From assembly GCF_003332275.1 (NCBI RefSeq), contig NZ_QOVA01000002.1, positions 62,001-126,000 on the forward strand: a stretch of 64,000 nt of DNA. The letters run 5' to 3'. The translations under genes were made by a program, and so were the position numbers. Each line of letters begins with the position of its first letter. Within the stretch, counting starts at the first letter, position 1. The notes below the pieces were generated by a model. The model had not been told where the DNA came from. It ran no database searches and saw only the letters and a program-made list of their open reading frames with translations. This document shows, piece by piece, positions 9,583 to 19,525 of the stretch. This stretch comes from Edaphovirga cremea. Its GTDB lineage: Bacteria; Pseudomonadota; Gammaproteobacteria; Enterobacterales; Enterobacteriaceae.

Positions 9583-10203
9583 ATGACAACCCCTTCTTTT
9601 GATAGCGTTGAAGCGCAAGCAAGTTACGGGATTGGTTTACAGGTCGGCCAGCAGTTGCAAGAGTCTGGTCTGGAAGGTCTGCAACCTGAAGCACTGCTTG
9701 CGGGTTTACAGGATGCGCTGGAAGGGAATGCACCGTCTGTGCCGGTAGACGTGGTTCATCGCGCACTGCGTGAGATTCACGAGCGTGCTGATGCCGTGCG
9801 TGTTGAGCGCCAGAAAGAGTTGGCCGTTGAAGGCCAGAAATTTCTGGAAGAGAACGCCAAGCGTGACGGCGTGACCAGCACCGAGTCCGGTTTACAGTTC
9901 ACTGTGCTGCAAGAGGGTCAAGGTAAGGTCCCAGGCCGTAAGGATCGCGTACGCGTCCATTACACGGGCCGTTTAACCAATGGTGTCGTATTCGACAGCT
10001 CCGTTGAACGTGGACAACCCGCTGAATTCCCGGTCAGTGGTGTGATTCCGGGTTGGATCGAAGCATTGACCCTGATGCCAGTCGGTTCTAAATGGCAATT
10101 GTATATTCCGCACAACCTGGCCTATGGCGAGCGTGGCGCGGGCGCATCAATTCCACCGTTCAGTGCGCTGATGTTTGATGTAGAGCTGTTAGAGATCCTG
10201 TAA
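9583..10203 (+). CDS. fklB: FKBP-type peptidyl-prolyl isomerase FklB (FKBP22)
   Basis: A 206-aa prolyl cis-trans isomerase and folding chaperone. The N-terminal dimerisation domain (about 1-85) is helical ([12 protein letters not shown]...). The C-terminal FKBP domain shows [25 protein letters not shown] and [13 protein letters not shown]...[16 protein letters not shown]. There is no signal peptide, so it is cytosolic. AAAGGA lies before the ATG. Length and flanking genes match E. coli fklB. Confidence 0.96.
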   Translation: MTTPSFDSVEAQASYGIGLQVGQQLQESGLEGLQPEALLAGLQDALEGNAPSVPVDVVHRALREIHERADAVRVERQKELAVEGQKFLEENAKRDGVTSTESGLQFTVLQEGQGKVPGRKDRVRVHYTGRLTNGVVFDSSVERGQPAEFPVSGVIPGWIEALTLMPVGSKWQLYIPHNLAYGERGAGASIPPFSALMFDVELLEIL

Positions 10204-10214
10204 CAGCAGAAAAG

Positions 10215-10256
10215 GGCGGCCAGCGTGATGACTTTCACCCGCTGGCCGCCTTTTTT
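10215..10256 (+). terminator. Terminator between fklB and ytfE
   Basis: GGCGGCCAGCG (10215-10225) pairs perfectly with CGCTGGCCGCC (10240-10250) and is followed by TTTTTT (10251-10256). The A-rich left flank also lets it serve the converging ytfE. Confidence 0.9.
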
Positions 10257-10290
10257 ATTCAGGATACGCTGGTGTTCCCCGCGCTATTAG

Positions 10291-10956
10291 CTACTCGCCA
10301 CGTAAGGCGCGTGGGAACAGCAAATTGTTTTCCAGATGGATATGCTCCATCAAGTCATTGATAAATTCATTGATCCCCGTATACAAAGCACGCCAGGTCG
10401 TGCAAGCGCCTTCCGGTGGCGTGACATTCTGTGTCAGCGTTTTGACGATCTCCAACTGATCGCCCGCATCGTCATGCTCATGTTCCATGACTGAAATTGG
10501 TCCAGCCGCGTGTGCTCCCATCCCTTGTTGGATCATAGGAAAAAGGATCTGCTCTTCTTTCATCATGTGGTTCGCCAGATCCTGATGGATCAGCGTCAAT
10601 TGTGCCGCCAGGCCGCGTGGACATAAGGGTTTGTCATGATGCACGCGCTCAACTTTTTCAGCCATCAGAATCAATTCTGGCAACTGTTCGCGATGGCGCT
10701 CGTGAAAGCGTGGAATGATGTAATCGATAATGTCGCTGAGCGGACTGTGCTGCCAGTTCTGATCTTCAGAAGGCTGCGCTGACAGTGCGGCGAGCTGGGA
10801 TTCCAGCAGATCGATATCGAGATCTTTTTTCGTTGCCGCCCGCAGCAGTGTCTGTTTGCCTCCGCAGCAAAAATCGAGATCATGCTGACGGAAGAGTTTG
10901 GTGGCGCGGGGAATTGAGATAGCCAGTGAACCAAGTGCCTGATTGCGATAATCCAT
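10291..10956 (-). CDS. ytfE: Iron-sulfur cluster repair di-iron protein (RIC)
   Basis: A 221-aa hemerythrin-like di-iron protein that restores Fe-S clusters damaged by nitric oxide or peroxide. The N-terminal ScdA_N part carries the conserved [10 protein letters not shown] motif near residues 28-37. The C-terminal hemerythrin-like bundle supplies His and Glu ligands ([41 protein letters not shown]). An NsrR-type operator lies directly upstream, as for E. coli ytfE, which fits induction by nitric oxide. Confidence 0.96.
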   Translation of the reverse strand: MDYRNQALGSLAISIPRATKLFRQHDLDFCCGGKQTLLRAATKKDLDIDLLESQLAALSAQPSEDQNWQHSPLSDIIDYIIPRFHERHREQLPELILMAEKVERVHHDKPLCPRGLAAQLTLIHQDLANHMMKEEQILFPMIQQGMGAHAAGPISVMEHEHDDAGDQLEIVKTLTQNVTPPEGACTTWRALYTGINEFINDLMEHIHLENNLLFPRALRGE

Positions 10957-10987
10957 GGTGGAACCTCTAAGACAAGGGATAAATTAT

Positions 10988-11010
10988 AAGATGCATTTTA
11001 CATGCACCTT
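10988..11010. promoter_or_regulatory. NsrR operator candidate upstream of ytfE
   Basis: AAGATGCATTT (10988-10998), one base, then ACATGCACCTT (11000-11010). This matches the 11-1-11 inverted NsrR motif (AAGATGCATTT and its complement) with two mismatches in one arm. It sits 31 bp before the ytfE start codon, so NO-sensitive repression is likely. Confidence 0.85.
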
Positions 11011-11043
11011 TAAGTTTTCACTATAGTTACTTAGAGGTAGTTG

Positions 11044-11068
11044 AAAAAAACGCACCCGAAGGTGCGTT
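11044..11068 (-). terminator. Terminator of cpdB
   Basis: On the minus strand AACGCACC pairs with GGTGCGTT around a TTCG tetraloop (11049-11068) and is followed by a run of seven Ts. It starts 20 nt after the cpdB stop. Confidence 0.9.
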
Positions 11069-11088
11069 GCAAATTCAGGGAAATAGCG

Positions 11089-13041
11089 TTACTTGCCTTG
11101 TAAATCTATCTGATACACCTCGAAACCGATGGCATCGGTGCCTTTTGCGATCATGGGATATTGTGCTTTGTTCTTGATGAACTCGGCGGCTTTCTCGCTC
11201 GGTGAAGTTTCAAAACGAATATCCAGCGGTTTATCAGATTTCAACGGTGCCAGACGCCAGTTGTTATCCGCCTGAGGTTTCACCTCGCCATGGTTCTTGC
11301 TTTCGGCGCTGATGTAAGCCGCCAACACAGAACGGTTTTCATCCGGGGAAGCAAACGCAATGTGTGCGTCGCCGGTACCGGCAAACTTGCCGCCATAAGC
11401 GCGGTAGTTATTGGTCACAACCAGGAAAGTTGCCTTGGGATCGATAGGCTTGCCTTTGAAAGTCAGGTTCTTGATACGCTCGGCTTTGTCGTTGATCAGC
11501 GCGCATTCACCGTCATAGCGGGCTGGCTGGCTGACATCGATTTGGTAATCAACGCCATCAATCACATCGAAGTTATAGGTACGGAAGCCGTCCCAATTGA
11601 TCAGCGACTGAGGTTTGCTGCTCTTTACATCGATCTGGTTAAACTGACCAGCAGAACATTCGAGCCACTCTTTCACGTCTTTACCACTGGCTTTTACCAC
11701 CACCAGCGTGTTGGGGTAGAGATAGAGATCGGCGGCATTACGGAATGTGAGCTGGCCTTTTTCTACTTCAACAAAGCTGGCGGGATCGTTTTTACGGCCA
11801 CCGGCCTTGAAAGGCGCTGCCGCAGAAAGTACCGGAAGATCGGCGAGATCCGGATCGCCCTGAATAAAGTGTTCGGTATAGGCGCGTTGTGCATTATTCA
11901 CGATCTGTACGGTTGGATCGTCCTGAACCAGCGACAGGAAACTGTACATATTGTCAGACGCTTTACCGATGGGTTGACTGACGAAATCGCGTGTGCCCTT
12001 GTGATCCTCTGCAAGGATAGAGAGCAGCTTCGGATCTTCAGCGGCCAGCGATTTTTTATTGGCCTTGTCGTAGATCGGACGTGCTTCGGCCTTGGCCTGC
12101 TCGACTTTCCAATTGCCGCTGTCGTTGTTCAACACGAAATCGACAACACCAAGATGATCGCCCCATTGGCCCGGCATCACGGCAGGAACGCCATTCAGCG
12201 TGCCTTGTTTGATATCTGCCCCTTTGATTGCCGCAAAGTCATCGCTTGGGAATACCGCATGGGCATGACCAAACATAATGGCATCGATGCCTGGAACCTG
12301 GCTGAGATAATAGACAGAATTCTCTGCCATCGCCTTGTACGGATCGCCCGACAGCCCGGAGTGCGGGATCGCCACGATCAAATCCGCCCCTTGCTTGCGC
12401 ATCTCCGGCACCCATTTTTTCGCGGTTTCGGTGATGTCATTGACGGTGACTTTGCCGTCGAGGTTGGCTTTATCCCACACCATCACCTGTGGCGGGACAA
12501 AACCGATATAACCGATACGCAGGTTATGCGTTTTTCCGTCACGATCCTTGACCTGGTTATCCGTGATCAGGAAAGGCTTGAACAGCGGTTCACCGGTTTT
12601 GACGTCAATGACGTTGGCATTCACATACGGGAATTTTGCACCAGACAACGACTTTTTCAGGTAATCCAGACCATAATTGAATTCATGGTTACCGATGTTA
12701 CCGACGGCGTAATCGAGCGTGTTCAGGGCTTTGTAAACCGGATGGATCTCGCCCTCTTTCAGCCCTTTGGCTGCCATATAGTCACCGAGTGGACTGCCCT
12801 GAATCAGGTCGCCGTTGTCAACCAGCACGCTGTTCGTTGCCTGCTGGCGGGCGTCATTAATCAGGCTGGCAGTTCGTACCAGACCAAATTTATCGGTCGC
12901 TTTATCTTTGTAATAGTCGAAATCCATCATGTTGCTGTGCAGATCGGTGGTTTCCAACACCCGCAGATCAACAGTCACCGCGTGGGCAGAGAGAGCAACC
13001 AGTGATGCCAACAAAGACAACGCCAAAGGACGCTTAATCAT
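11089..13041 (-). CDS. cpdB: Periplasmic 2',3'-cyclic-nucleotide 2'-phosphodiesterase/3'-nucleotidase
   Basis: This 650-aa periplasmic enzyme hydrolyses 2',3'-cyclic nucleotides and 3'-nucleotides, allowing use of external RNA breakdown products. The signal peptide covers about residues 1-21 ([21 protein letters not shown]). The N-terminal calcineurin-like metallophosphatase domain carries [30 protein letters not shown] and [10 protein letters not shown]. The C-terminal 5'-nucleotidase domain binds the base (TNNYRAYGG). Divergent from cysQ with a 236-bp promoter region, as in E. coli. Confidence 0.97.
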   Translation of the reverse strand: MIKRPLALSLLASLVALSAHAVTVDLRVLETTDLHSNMMDFDYYKDKATDKFGLVRTASLINDARQQATNSVLVDNGDLIQGSPLGDYMAAKGLKEGEIHPVYKALNTLDYAVGNIGNHEFNYGLDYLKKSLSGAKFPYVNANVIDVKTGEPLFKPFLITDNQVKDRDGKTHNLRIGYIGFVPPQVMVWDKANLDGKVTVNDITETAKKWVPEMRKQGADLIVAIPHSGLSGDPYKAMAENSVYYLSQVPGIDAIMFGHAHAVFPSDDFAAIKGADIKQGTLNGVPAVMPGQWGDHLGVVDFVLNNDSGNWKVEQAKAEARPIYDKANKKSLAAEDPKLLSILAEDHKGTRDFVSQPIGKASDNMYSFLSLVQDDPTVQIVNNAQRAYTEHFIQGDPDLADLPVLSAAAPFKAGGRKNDPASFVEVEKGQLTFRNAADLYLYPNTLVVVKASGKDVKEWLECSAGQFNQIDVKSSKPQSLINWDGFRTYNFDVIDGVDYQIDVSQPARYDGECALINDKAERIKNLTFKGKPIDPKATFLVVTNNYRAYGGKFAGTGDAHIAFASPDENRSVLAAYISAESKNHGEVKPQADNNWRLAPLKSDKPLDIRFETSPSEKAAEFIKNKAQYPMIAKGTDAIGFEVYQIDLQGK

Positions 13042-13277
13042 GAAACATCTCCATCGTTAATTATTGGATACACATCCCAGAACATTGTGAAACTGTAAGT
13101 AAATATCACAGCTATTTGTGAAGTGTGACAGATGAAAGGGCGAATAAACACGTTGAAAATCACAGAAGTGGTCATGTAGCCAGTCCAATATGCGAAAATG
13201 TGAAATGCATCAGGATGGCTATTCAGCGCAAAAAAAACTAGTCTGCTTAATATGATGCAAAATTATAGAGGTGCGGA

Positions 13278-14018
13278 ATGATCGAACAAATTTGTCAATT
13301 GGCGCGAGATGCCGGAGCGGCAATCATGGAAGTCTACAGCGGTGAGAAGCCACTGGACGTGACGCGTAAACTAGATGATTCACCGGTAACCGCAGCGGAT
13401 ATGGCTGCACACCGGGTCATTGCCGCCGGTCTGTTGGCGTTGTCGCCGGAGATTCCGCTGTTGTCGGAGGAAGATCCGCAGGGTTGGGAGGAGCGCCGCA
13501 ACTGGACGCGCTATTGGTTGGTAGATCCCCTTGATGGAACGAAAGAGTTTATCAATGGCAACGGTGATTTTACCGTCAATATAGCGCTGATCGAAGACGG
13601 CAAACCCGTGATGGGTGTGGTTTACGTGCCGGTTACTGGCGTGATGTATTACGCGATGAAAAACACGGCGTGGAAAGAAGAGGGTGGCGTAAGCAAGCAG
13701 ATTCAGGTGCTTGATGCCCGTCCTCCGCTGGTGGTGGTGAGCCGCTCACATGCCGATCAGGAACTGAAGGACTATTTGTCGCAGTTGGGTGAGCATCAGA
13801 CAGTGGCCGTCGGGTCGTCACTGAAGTTCTGTCTGGTGGCGGAAGGGGCGGCGCAGCTTTATCCGCGCTTTGGACCGACATCAATTTGGGACACCGCCGC
13901 AGGGCATGCCGTCGCGATGGCTGCCGGGGCGCAAGTGCATGACTGGCAGGGCAAACCCCTGACGTATACACCGAAAGAATCCTTCCTTAACCCCGGCTTC
14001 CGCGTCTCTCTTTTTTAA
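13278..14018 (+). CDS. cysQ: 3'(2'),5'-bisphosphate nucleotidase CysQ
   Basis: A 246-aa Mg-dependent, Li-sensitive phosphatase of the inositol monophosphatase fold. It removes 3'-phosphoadenosine 5'-phosphate formed in sulfate assimilation. Metal-binding motifs are visible: LSEEDP near residue 67, the [12 protein letters not shown] motif near 80-92, and WDTAAGHAV near 200. The start at 13278 has AGAGGTG upstream. It converges on ytfJ with only 22 bp between the stops. Confidence 0.96.
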   Translation: MIEQICQLARDAGAAIMEVYSGEKPLDVTRKLDDSPVTAADMAAHRVIAAGLLALSPEIPLLSEEDPQGWEERRNWTRYWLVDPLDGTKEFINGNGDFTVNIALIEDGKPVMGVVYVPVTGVMYYAMKNTAWKEEGGVSKQIQVLDARPPLVVVSRSHADQELKDYLSQLGEHQTVAVGSSLKFCLVAEGAAQLYPRFGPTSIWDTAAGHAVAMAAGAQVHDWQGKPLTYTPKESFLNPGFRVSLF

Positions 14019-14040
14019 GAGTGACCTGGATTAGAAATAA

Positions 14041-14604
14041 TCAGCGTTTTTCTTTGAGCAATTGGTGCAGCATCGCGATGACCTGCTGCACCTCTTGCGG
14101 CGTCAATGCCCCGTCCTTGGCGAATCTGATTTTCCCTTCCGCATCCAGCACCACGACGGCTGAACCGTTATCGTCCAGACCCCAGGCTTTTTTCACGCTG
14201 CCATTGCTGTCGACAATAAACTGCGACCACGGGAACTCTTTCTTGTTGTCTTCGATGCTATTTCGTACAAAAACAGAGGTTCCGATGATGGCATCGTCCG
14301 TATTGACGATTGTCGTCGTTTGGTAATATTCATGCGGTAGTTTGGCAGCCTTGATGGCTTCAACCAGTGGCGCATTCATTTCTTTGGCAGACGTGCGACC
14401 GGCAATGTGCTGCACGACGCGCACTTTGCCAACCAGACTCGCGCTGTTCCACGGTTTGTAGCTGAACTGCTGGTTCTCATAAATGAGTTCACCTTTGTCA
14501 CTGACGCCCACGGGATTGACACGTTGCTGATCTGTGAAATTGTGGGCTGAGGCGAAGAATGGCGTAAGAATGAGCGATATAATTAGCATGCTAAATTTTA
14601 TCAT
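14041..14604 (-). CDS. ytfJ: YtfJ family periplasmic protein
   Basis: A 187-aa exported protein with a signal peptide (about residues 1-20, SLILTPFFASA). It has a thioredoxin-like arrangement (KVRVVQHIAGRTSAKEMNAPLVEAIKAAKLP; WSQFIVDSNGSVKKAWGLDDNGSAVVVLD) but lacks a CxxC redox pair. The family is known by name only; its function is not established. It lies between cysQ and ytfK as in E. coli. Confidence 0.9.
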   Translation of the reverse strand: MIKFSMLIISLILTPFFASAHNFTDQQRVNPVGVSDKGELIYENQQFSYKPWNSASLVGKVRVVQHIAGRTSAKEMNAPLVEAIKAAKLPHEYYQTTTIVNTDDAIIGTSVFVRNSIEDNKKEFPWSQFIVDSNGSVKKAWGLDDNGSAVVVLDAEGKIRFAKDGALTPQEVQQVIAMLHQLLKEKR

Positions 14605-14944
14605 GCTATCTCCTTATTGATTATTAAAGGTTTTCAGAGGTTTTTGTTATCTGTTTGCGAACTGACAGAAGAATAATAGGATCAAATCGGAGGTCTGTCC
14701 TGTTACGCAAGAAAGATAAGAATTTTTAATATTTAGGATTTAACTGATTGCCTATAAAAATCAATAAGCTATTGTTAATTAATTCGTCAGTTTGTGTAAA
14801 AAAAAAGATATAGACTGGCGAATCAAGAACGAAGTGCTATTTTTTATAGTCTATTACACTGCATTCATGGTTGGCTCTGGCAGTGTTTTTAGTGATTTTT
14901 ACTGATACAGAGCACAGTAGATCGAAAGGGAGGAGAGTAAAAAA
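14605..14944. other. AT-rich ytfJ-ytfK divergent promoter region
   Basis: This 340-bp stretch is markedly AT-rich and separates two divergently transcribed genes. I see no reading frame of note and no clear repeat. It should contain the ytfJ and ytfK promoters; a plausible -10 (GATATAGAC) lies near 14807-14815. Confidence 0.5.
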
Positions 14945-15151
14945 ATGAGAATCTTCCAACGTTATAACCCTATGAAAGTTGCGAAGTATGTTAAGACGCT
15001 GTTCCGAGGCCGGTTGTATATTAAGGATGTCGGTGCATTTGAATTTGATAACGGTAAAATCCTGCTGCCTAAAGTCCGCGACAAGCGTCACTTTAGCGTA
15101 ATGTCCGAAGTTAACCGCCAGGTTCTGTGCTTGCAAGCAGAAATGGGTTGA
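14945..15151 (+). CDS. ytfK: YtfK, stringent-response modulator
   Basis: A 68-aa DUF1107 protein ([39 protein letters not shown]...). In E. coli, YtfK binds SpoT and shifts it toward (p)ppGpp synthesis during phosphate or fatty-acid starvation. GGGAGGAG before the ATG is a strong ribosome-binding site. The gene reads away from ytfJ and converges on ytfL. Confidence 0.93.
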   Translation: MRIFQRYNPMKVAKYVKTLFRGRLYIKDVGAFEFDNGKILLPKVRDKRHFSVMSEVNRQVLCLQAEMG

Positions 15152-15201
15152 TAGCGTAAAGCAGAAGCTTCTATGTGGTAATGTTCACGCAGTAGAGCTG
15201 A

Positions 15202-15258
15202 GAAGTTGAAGTAAGCGCAAGAAGTTGAAGTAAGCGTAAGAACTTAAAGTAATAGAAG
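15202..15258. repeat. 19-bp tandem repeat downstream of ytfK
   Basis: Two nearly identical 19-bp units (GAAGTTGAAGTAAGCGCAA at 15202-15220; one base different at 15221-15239) and a third degenerate copy (15240-15258). It is noncoding and lies in the 3' region of the ytfK transcript. Confidence 0.75.
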
Positions 15259-15262
15259 TATT

Positions 15263-15281
15263 GCGGCCCCGATGGGGCCGC
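15263..15281. terminator. Hairpin between ytfK and ytfL
   Basis: GCGGCCCC (15263-15270) pairs with GGGGCCGC (15274-15281) around GAT. No strong T-run follows on either side (TGATGTTTC on plus), so it is a probable but not canonical terminator for the converging genes. Confidence 0.55.
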
Positions 15282-15316
15282 TGATGTTTCTGCAGGATGA
15301 AAAGCCGGGTTCGCTG

Positions 15317-16684
15317 TTACTTTTCTTTTTGCTTTTCTTTCTCTTTTTGCTTCTCTTTCTGTTTTTCTTCCGCTGTTTTCGGCAGCAGTGGCGTTGGTAC
15401 AACCTCCGTCAGGCGGGTCACCAGCAACTGATCAATTTTGTAGCTGTCGATGTCCACCACTTCGAATTTGTAACCTGAATACTTCACAAAGTCAGTACGC
15501 TTAGGGATCTTCCTCAGCATGAACATCATAAAGCCGCCGATGGTTTCATAGTTGCCGGACTGGGGGAATTCGTCGATATGCAGAACGCGCATCACGTCCT
15601 CAATCGGTGTTCCACCTTCAATCAGCCATGAATTCTCATCACGCGCCACAATCTGCTCTTCCAGCCCCTGGCCCACCAAATCGCCCATTAATGTAGTCAT
15701 CACATCATTGAGCGTAATTATGCCTACTACCAATGCATACTCATTCAGAATGACCGCGAAATCTTCACCAGCCGCTTTGAAACTTTCCAGCGCCTCGGAG
15801 AGCGTCAGAGTATCGGGTACGATCAGTGCGGAACGAATCTGGACGCCGCTGCTGAGCATCAGGCTCTGATTGCCCAATACGCGGTTCAGCAGGTCTTTTG
15901 AGTCGACGTAACCCACTACCTGATCGATATGACCATCGCAGACCAGAAACTTGGAGTGCGGATGGGTCGAAATCTTCTCTTTAATGCTCTCCTCGCTTTC
16001 ACGTAAATCGAAAAAGATCACGCTTTCACGGGACGTCATGGACGAAGGTACGGTACGTGACTCCAGTTCAAACACGTTCTCAATCAGCTCGTGTTCCTGC
16101 TTACGCAGCACGCCCGCCAGCGCACCGGCTTCCACGACGGCGTAAATATCATCGGAAGTGATGTCATCTTTACGCACCATCGGCAGTTTAAATAAACGAA
16201 AGATGACATTAGCCAAGCCGTTGAAGAACCATACCATTGGTCGGAAAACCAACAGACAGAAACGCATCGGGTTGATGATACGGACGGCAACCGTCTCGGG
16301 TGCAATCAAACCGATGCGCTTCGGGGTCAGATCAGCGAATAGGATGAACATGCTGGTGACCAGCACAAAGGAACAGGCAAAACTGATTTGGTCAGCCAAT
16401 TCCGGTGACATAAAGCGAACGAAAAATAGTTTGAACGCTGGCGAGAAGGCCGCGTCGCCCACGATACCACCGAGAATGGCAACTGCGTTCAGGCCAATCT
16501 GCACGACGGTAAAAAACATCCCAGGGGTTTCTTGTAATTTCAGGACTCGGGTGGCGTTGATGTTGCCATCATCCGCCAACATCTTGAGCTTAATTTTGCG
16601 GGAAGCAGCCAATGAAATCTCCGAAAGGGAGAAAAAGGCACTCACCGCGATCAATAAAAGAATCAGTAAGATACTGTTTAACAT
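15317..16684 (-). CDS. ytfL: YtfL, CNNM/CorC-type membrane transporter-like protein
   Basis: A 455-aa inner-membrane protein of the UPF0053/HlyC-CorC group. The N-terminal DUF21 (CNNM) domain has about four membrane segments (SILLILLLIAVSAFFSLSEI; ILGGIVGDAAF; FACSFVLVTSMFILFADLTPK; LLVFRPMVWFFNGLANVI). Two CBS domains follow (about 210-330), then a CorC_HlyC domain. E. coli YtfL has been linked to cytosolic pH control and putrescine. The C-terminus ends in a low-complexity Lys/Glu/Gln run (EKQKEKQKEKEKQKEK), so its length may vary between strains. Confidence 0.93.
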   Translation of the reverse strand: MLNSILLILLLIAVSAFFSLSEISLAASRKIKLKMLADDGNINATRVLKLQETPGMFFTVVQIGLNAVAILGGIVGDAAFSPAFKLFFVRFMSPELADQISFACSFVLVTSMFILFADLTPKRIGLIAPETVAVRIINPMRFCLLVFRPMVWFFNGLANVIFRLFKLPMVRKDDITSDDIYAVVEAGALAGVLRKQEHELIENVFELESRTVPSSMTSRESVIFFDLRESEESIKEKISTHPHSKFLVCDGHIDQVVGYVDSKDLLNRVLGNQSLMLSSGVQIRSALIVPDTLTLSEALESFKAAGEDFAVILNEYALVVGIITLNDVMTTLMGDLVGQGLEEQIVARDENSWLIEGGTPIEDVMRVLHIDEFPQSGNYETIGGFMMFMLRKIPKRTDFVKYSGYKFEVVDIDSYKIDQLLVTRLTEVVPTPLLPKTAEEKQKEKQKEKEKQKEK

Positions 16685-16879
16685 AATCTATCCGTTTAGT
16701 ACCGGCGAGAGTTCCGGCGCTCGTAAGGAAGGGGTTTACTCATTGAAAAAAGCAGTGATAACAAACAGAAAGAGTGTTATCGGGCCGAATTAACGACCCG
16801 CAATAGTATAGCAGTAGCCCTAAGAGCGCCGCCAGCGGTTAAAATTTTAGCGGACGCTCCGGGCGCAGGGATTATCCGC

Positions 16880-17518
16880 TTATTGCGGCGGGAAGCACAC
16901 CCCAATTCCACCAAGGGCACAATAGCCCTGTGGATTTTTATACAGATATTGCTGATGGTCGTCTTCTGCGTAATAGAAAGGCAACGCGCTCTCGATATCA
17001 GTCGTGATGGTGCGTTTGTCATTGGCGGCGTCCATCGCCTGCTGAAAGCGTGCCTTGCTCTCTTGCGCTGCGGTGAGCTGTTCCTGGGTCAGCGCGTAGA
17101 TGGCTGAACGGTACTGGGTACCGAGATCGTTCCCCTGACGCATTCCCTGTGCCGGATCGTGATTTTCCCAGAAAAGTTGCAACAGTTGCTTATAACTGAT
17201 GATGTTAGGATCGTAGACAACACGCACCACTTCGGCGTGGCCGGTCTGGCCGCTGCACACTTCGCGATAGGTCGGGTTTGACGTATAACCGCCGCTGTAA
17301 CCGGCCGCCGTGCTGTAAACACCATCCTGTTGCCAGAACAGTCTTTCCACACCCCAGAAGCATCCCATCGCAAAAATCGCCACATCCATGCCTTCCGGTA
17401 TATGAGTCATAGAATGACCATTTACGACATGCGTCGTTGCCACCGGCATTGGCGTTGTACGACCCGGCAGGGCATCAGCCTGAGCGATCGCTCTCGATTT
17501 GTCGAAATTTTGCACCAC
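16880..17518 (-). CDS. msrA: Peptide-methionine (S)-S-oxide reductase MsrA
   Basis: A 212-aa enzyme that reduces methionine S-sulfoxide in proteins, with thioredoxin as electron donor. The active-site GCFWG motif (Cys53) is present, as are [38 protein letters not shown] and a C-terminal resolving-Cys region ([13 protein letters not shown]). Its length equals that of E. coli MsrA. It is divergent from tamA, as in E. coli. Confidence 0.97.
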   Translation of the reverse strand: MVQNFDKSRAIAQADALPGRTTPMPVATTHVVNGHSMTHIPEGMDVAIFAMGCFWGVERLFWQQDGVYSTAAGYSGGYTSNPTYREVCSGQTGHAEVVRVVYDPNIISYKQLLQLFWENHDPAQGMRQGNDLGTQYRSAIYALTQEQLTAAQESKARFQQAMDAANDKRTITTDIESALPFYYAEDDHQQYLYKNPQGYCALGGIGVCFPPQ

Positions 17519-17670
17519 AATGGGCTCCAGTTGTTACAGTTAAGGGAACGTTAGTTGTATATGAACGCGTCTTTGCACACAATAAGACGCATCGTTGATT
17601 TAATGTATCAAATTAATCAATATTTCAGGGGTAAAAATCGGTCGTCACTTTAGCGTTAATGCGAAATCCC

Positions 17671-17724
17671 GTGTTGTTGCGAAGTTGAGTGTTGTTGCGA
17701 AGTCGAATGTTGTCGCGATATCCG
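17671..17724. repeat. 18-bp tandem repeat upstream of tamA
   Basis: Three consecutive 18-bp units: 17671-17688 and 17689-17706 differ at one base (GTGTTGTTGCGAAGTTGA core), and 17707-17724 is degenerate (ATGTTGTCGCG...). They lie in the msrA-tamA divergent region, about 65 bp before the tamA start. Confidence 0.75.
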
Positions 17725-17788
17725 CAGGCTACCGTCCCTGAAAACGGCAATTGTCTTTACAGGATAGTAAAATTTACCAGGAGTACGT

Positions 17789-19525
17789 GTGCGACATAAC
17801 CGTGTCCTTTGTTTTTTATGTGTACTGCTGGCTTCACCTCTGACGAATGCGGCCAATGTGCGCCTGCAGGTAAAGGGGCTGAGCGGGGATTTGGAAAGGA
17901 ATGTGCGTGCGCGCCTGGCCACGATTAATACTGACGAAGTCAGTGCGGATGGCCGATTCAGGGCGCGTGTGAGTGAAGCTATTGAGCAGGGTTTGCGGGC
18001 GCTGGGCTACTACCAGCCAACGATTGCATTTGATTTCAGGAATATCCCGCCTCCGGGGCGTCCGGTGCTGATTGCCACTGTGTCGCCGGGAGAACCGGTA
18101 AAAATCGCCGAGGTGAACGTGGCGATCGACGGGCAGGGAAAAGAAGACGAGGATTACCAGCGACTGCTGGCGACGGGGCTGCCCAAGACCGGTACGATCC
18201 TGAATCACGGCACCTACGACGGTTTCAAGAATTCAATGACCAGCATTGCGGTACGCAAAGGCTATTTCGATGCGAACATGATCAAAAGCCAACTGGGGGT
18301 GATTGAAGATCAACATCAGGCGTTCTGGGATATCGATTTTGATACCGGACAACGCTATCGCTTTGGTCACGTCGATTTCCAGGGATCGCAAATCCGTGAT
18401 GATTATCTGCAAAATCTGGTGCCCTTTGATGAAGGCGATTACTACAGTTCGACCGATCTGGCTGAATTGAACCGCCGCCTTTCCGCGACGGGTTGGTTTA
18501 ACTCGGTGGTGGTTTCGCCTGAGTTCGCCAACGCAAAAGAGAACAAGATTTTGCCGTTAAACGCGGTTGTTTCACCGCGAACCGAAAATACCATCGAAGT
18601 GGGTGGCGGATTTTCAACGGACGTTGGGCCACGGGTCAGGGCCAGTTGGCGCAAACCCTGGGTGAACTCGCGCGGGCAAAGTATGGAGAGCAGCATCAGT
18701 CTCTCGGAACCCGAACAGAGCATTGATTTCAGCTACAAAATACCGCTGCTGAAAAACCCACTGGAACAATACTACATAATTCAGACCGGCTTTAAGCGCG
18801 AAAATCTGAATGATACCGAATCGGATTCCACCACGGTAAACGTGGCGCGTTTCTGGGATCTCTCGAGCGGCTGGCAGCGTGCGATTAACCTGCGCTGGAG
18901 CCTCGATCACTTTACACAGGGTAGCGTCACCAACACCACCATGCTGCTGTATCCCGGCCTGAGCATCAACCGCACCCGTTCGCGTGGCGGAATGATGCCC
19001 ACCTGGGGTGACAGCCAGCGTTATTCCCTGGATATCTCGGACACCACCTGGGGATCTGACGTCGACTTCGCCGTCGTTCAGGCGCAGAACGTCTGGATCC
19101 GTATGCTCGGGGACAGCCACCGCTTTATCACCCGCGGTAATCTGGGTTGGATTGAAACCAATGACTTTGAACGTGTTCCACCTTCATTGCGTTTCTTCGC
19201 GGGTGGCGATCGCAGCATTCGCGGCTACAAATACAAATCCCTTTCACCGCGTGACGATAACGGCAAACTCACGGGTGCATCGAAATTGGCGACCGGCTCG
19301 CTCGAATACCAATACAATGTTTCTGGCCGCTGGTGGGGCGCGGTATTTGTTGATGGTGGCGAAGCGGTGAATGACATCAGACAGAGTGACTTTAAAACCG
19401 GTGCCGGTGTGGGCGTTCGCTGGTCCTCACCGATAGGCCCAATAAAATTGGATATCGCCGCGCCTGTCGGGGATAAAGACGAACACGGCTTACAGTTTTA
19501 CATCGGCCTGGGCCCGGAATTATGA
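17789..19525 (+). CDS. tamA: Outer-membrane assembly factor TamA
   Basis: A 578-aa Omp85-family protein. With TamB it forms the translocation and assembly module that inserts autotransporters and moves phospholipids to the outer membrane. The signal peptide covers about 1-21 ([13 protein letters not shown]), three POTRA domains span roughly 22-265, and a 16-strand beta-barrel fills the rest, including the RGYK motif of the lid loop ([13 protein letters not shown]) and a terminal beta-strand. The start is the GTG at 17789 with AGGAG upstream. Its stop overlaps the tamB start by 4 nt (ATGA at 19522-19525), indicating coupled translation. Confidence 0.97.
   Translation: MRHNRVLCFLCVLLASPLTNAANVRLQVKGLSGDLERNVRARLATINTDEVSADGRFRARVSEAIEQGLRALGYYQPTIAFDFRNIPPPGRPVLIATVSPGEPVKIAEVNVAIDGQGKEDEDYQRLLATGLPKTGTILNHGTYDGFKNSMTSIAVRKGYFDANMIKSQLGVIEDQHQAFWDIDFDTGQRYRFGHVDFQGSQIRDDYLQNLVPFDEGDYYSSTDLAELNRRLSATGWFNSVVVSPEFANAKENKILPLNAVVSPRTENTIEVGGGFSTDVGPRVRASWRKPWVNSRGQSMESSISLSEPEQSIDFSYKIPLLKNPLEQYYIIQTGFKRENLNDTESDSTTVNVARFWDLSSGWQRAINLRWSLDHFTQGSVTNTTMLLYPGLSINRTRSRGGMMPTWGDSQRYSLDISDTTWGSDVDFAVVQAQNVWIRMLGDSHRFITRGNLGWIETNDFERVPPSLRFFAGGDRSIRGYKYKSLSPRDDNGKLTGASKLATGSLEYQYNVSGRWWGAVFVDGGEAVNDIRQSDFKTGAGVGVRWSSPIGPIKLDIAAPVGDKDEHGLQFYIGLGPEL

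Noticed and set aside
11290-13005. 571-codon plus-strand frame opposite cpdB
   Set aside because: It lies wholly antisense to a well-supported cpdB gene, has no ribosome-binding site or family motifs, and is explained by codon bias of the opposite strand.
13042-13277. CRP sites between cpdB and cysQ
   Set aside because: Several TGTGA-like half sites are present (TGTGAAGTGTGACA and others), but none fits TGTGA-N6-TCACA well enough to claim.
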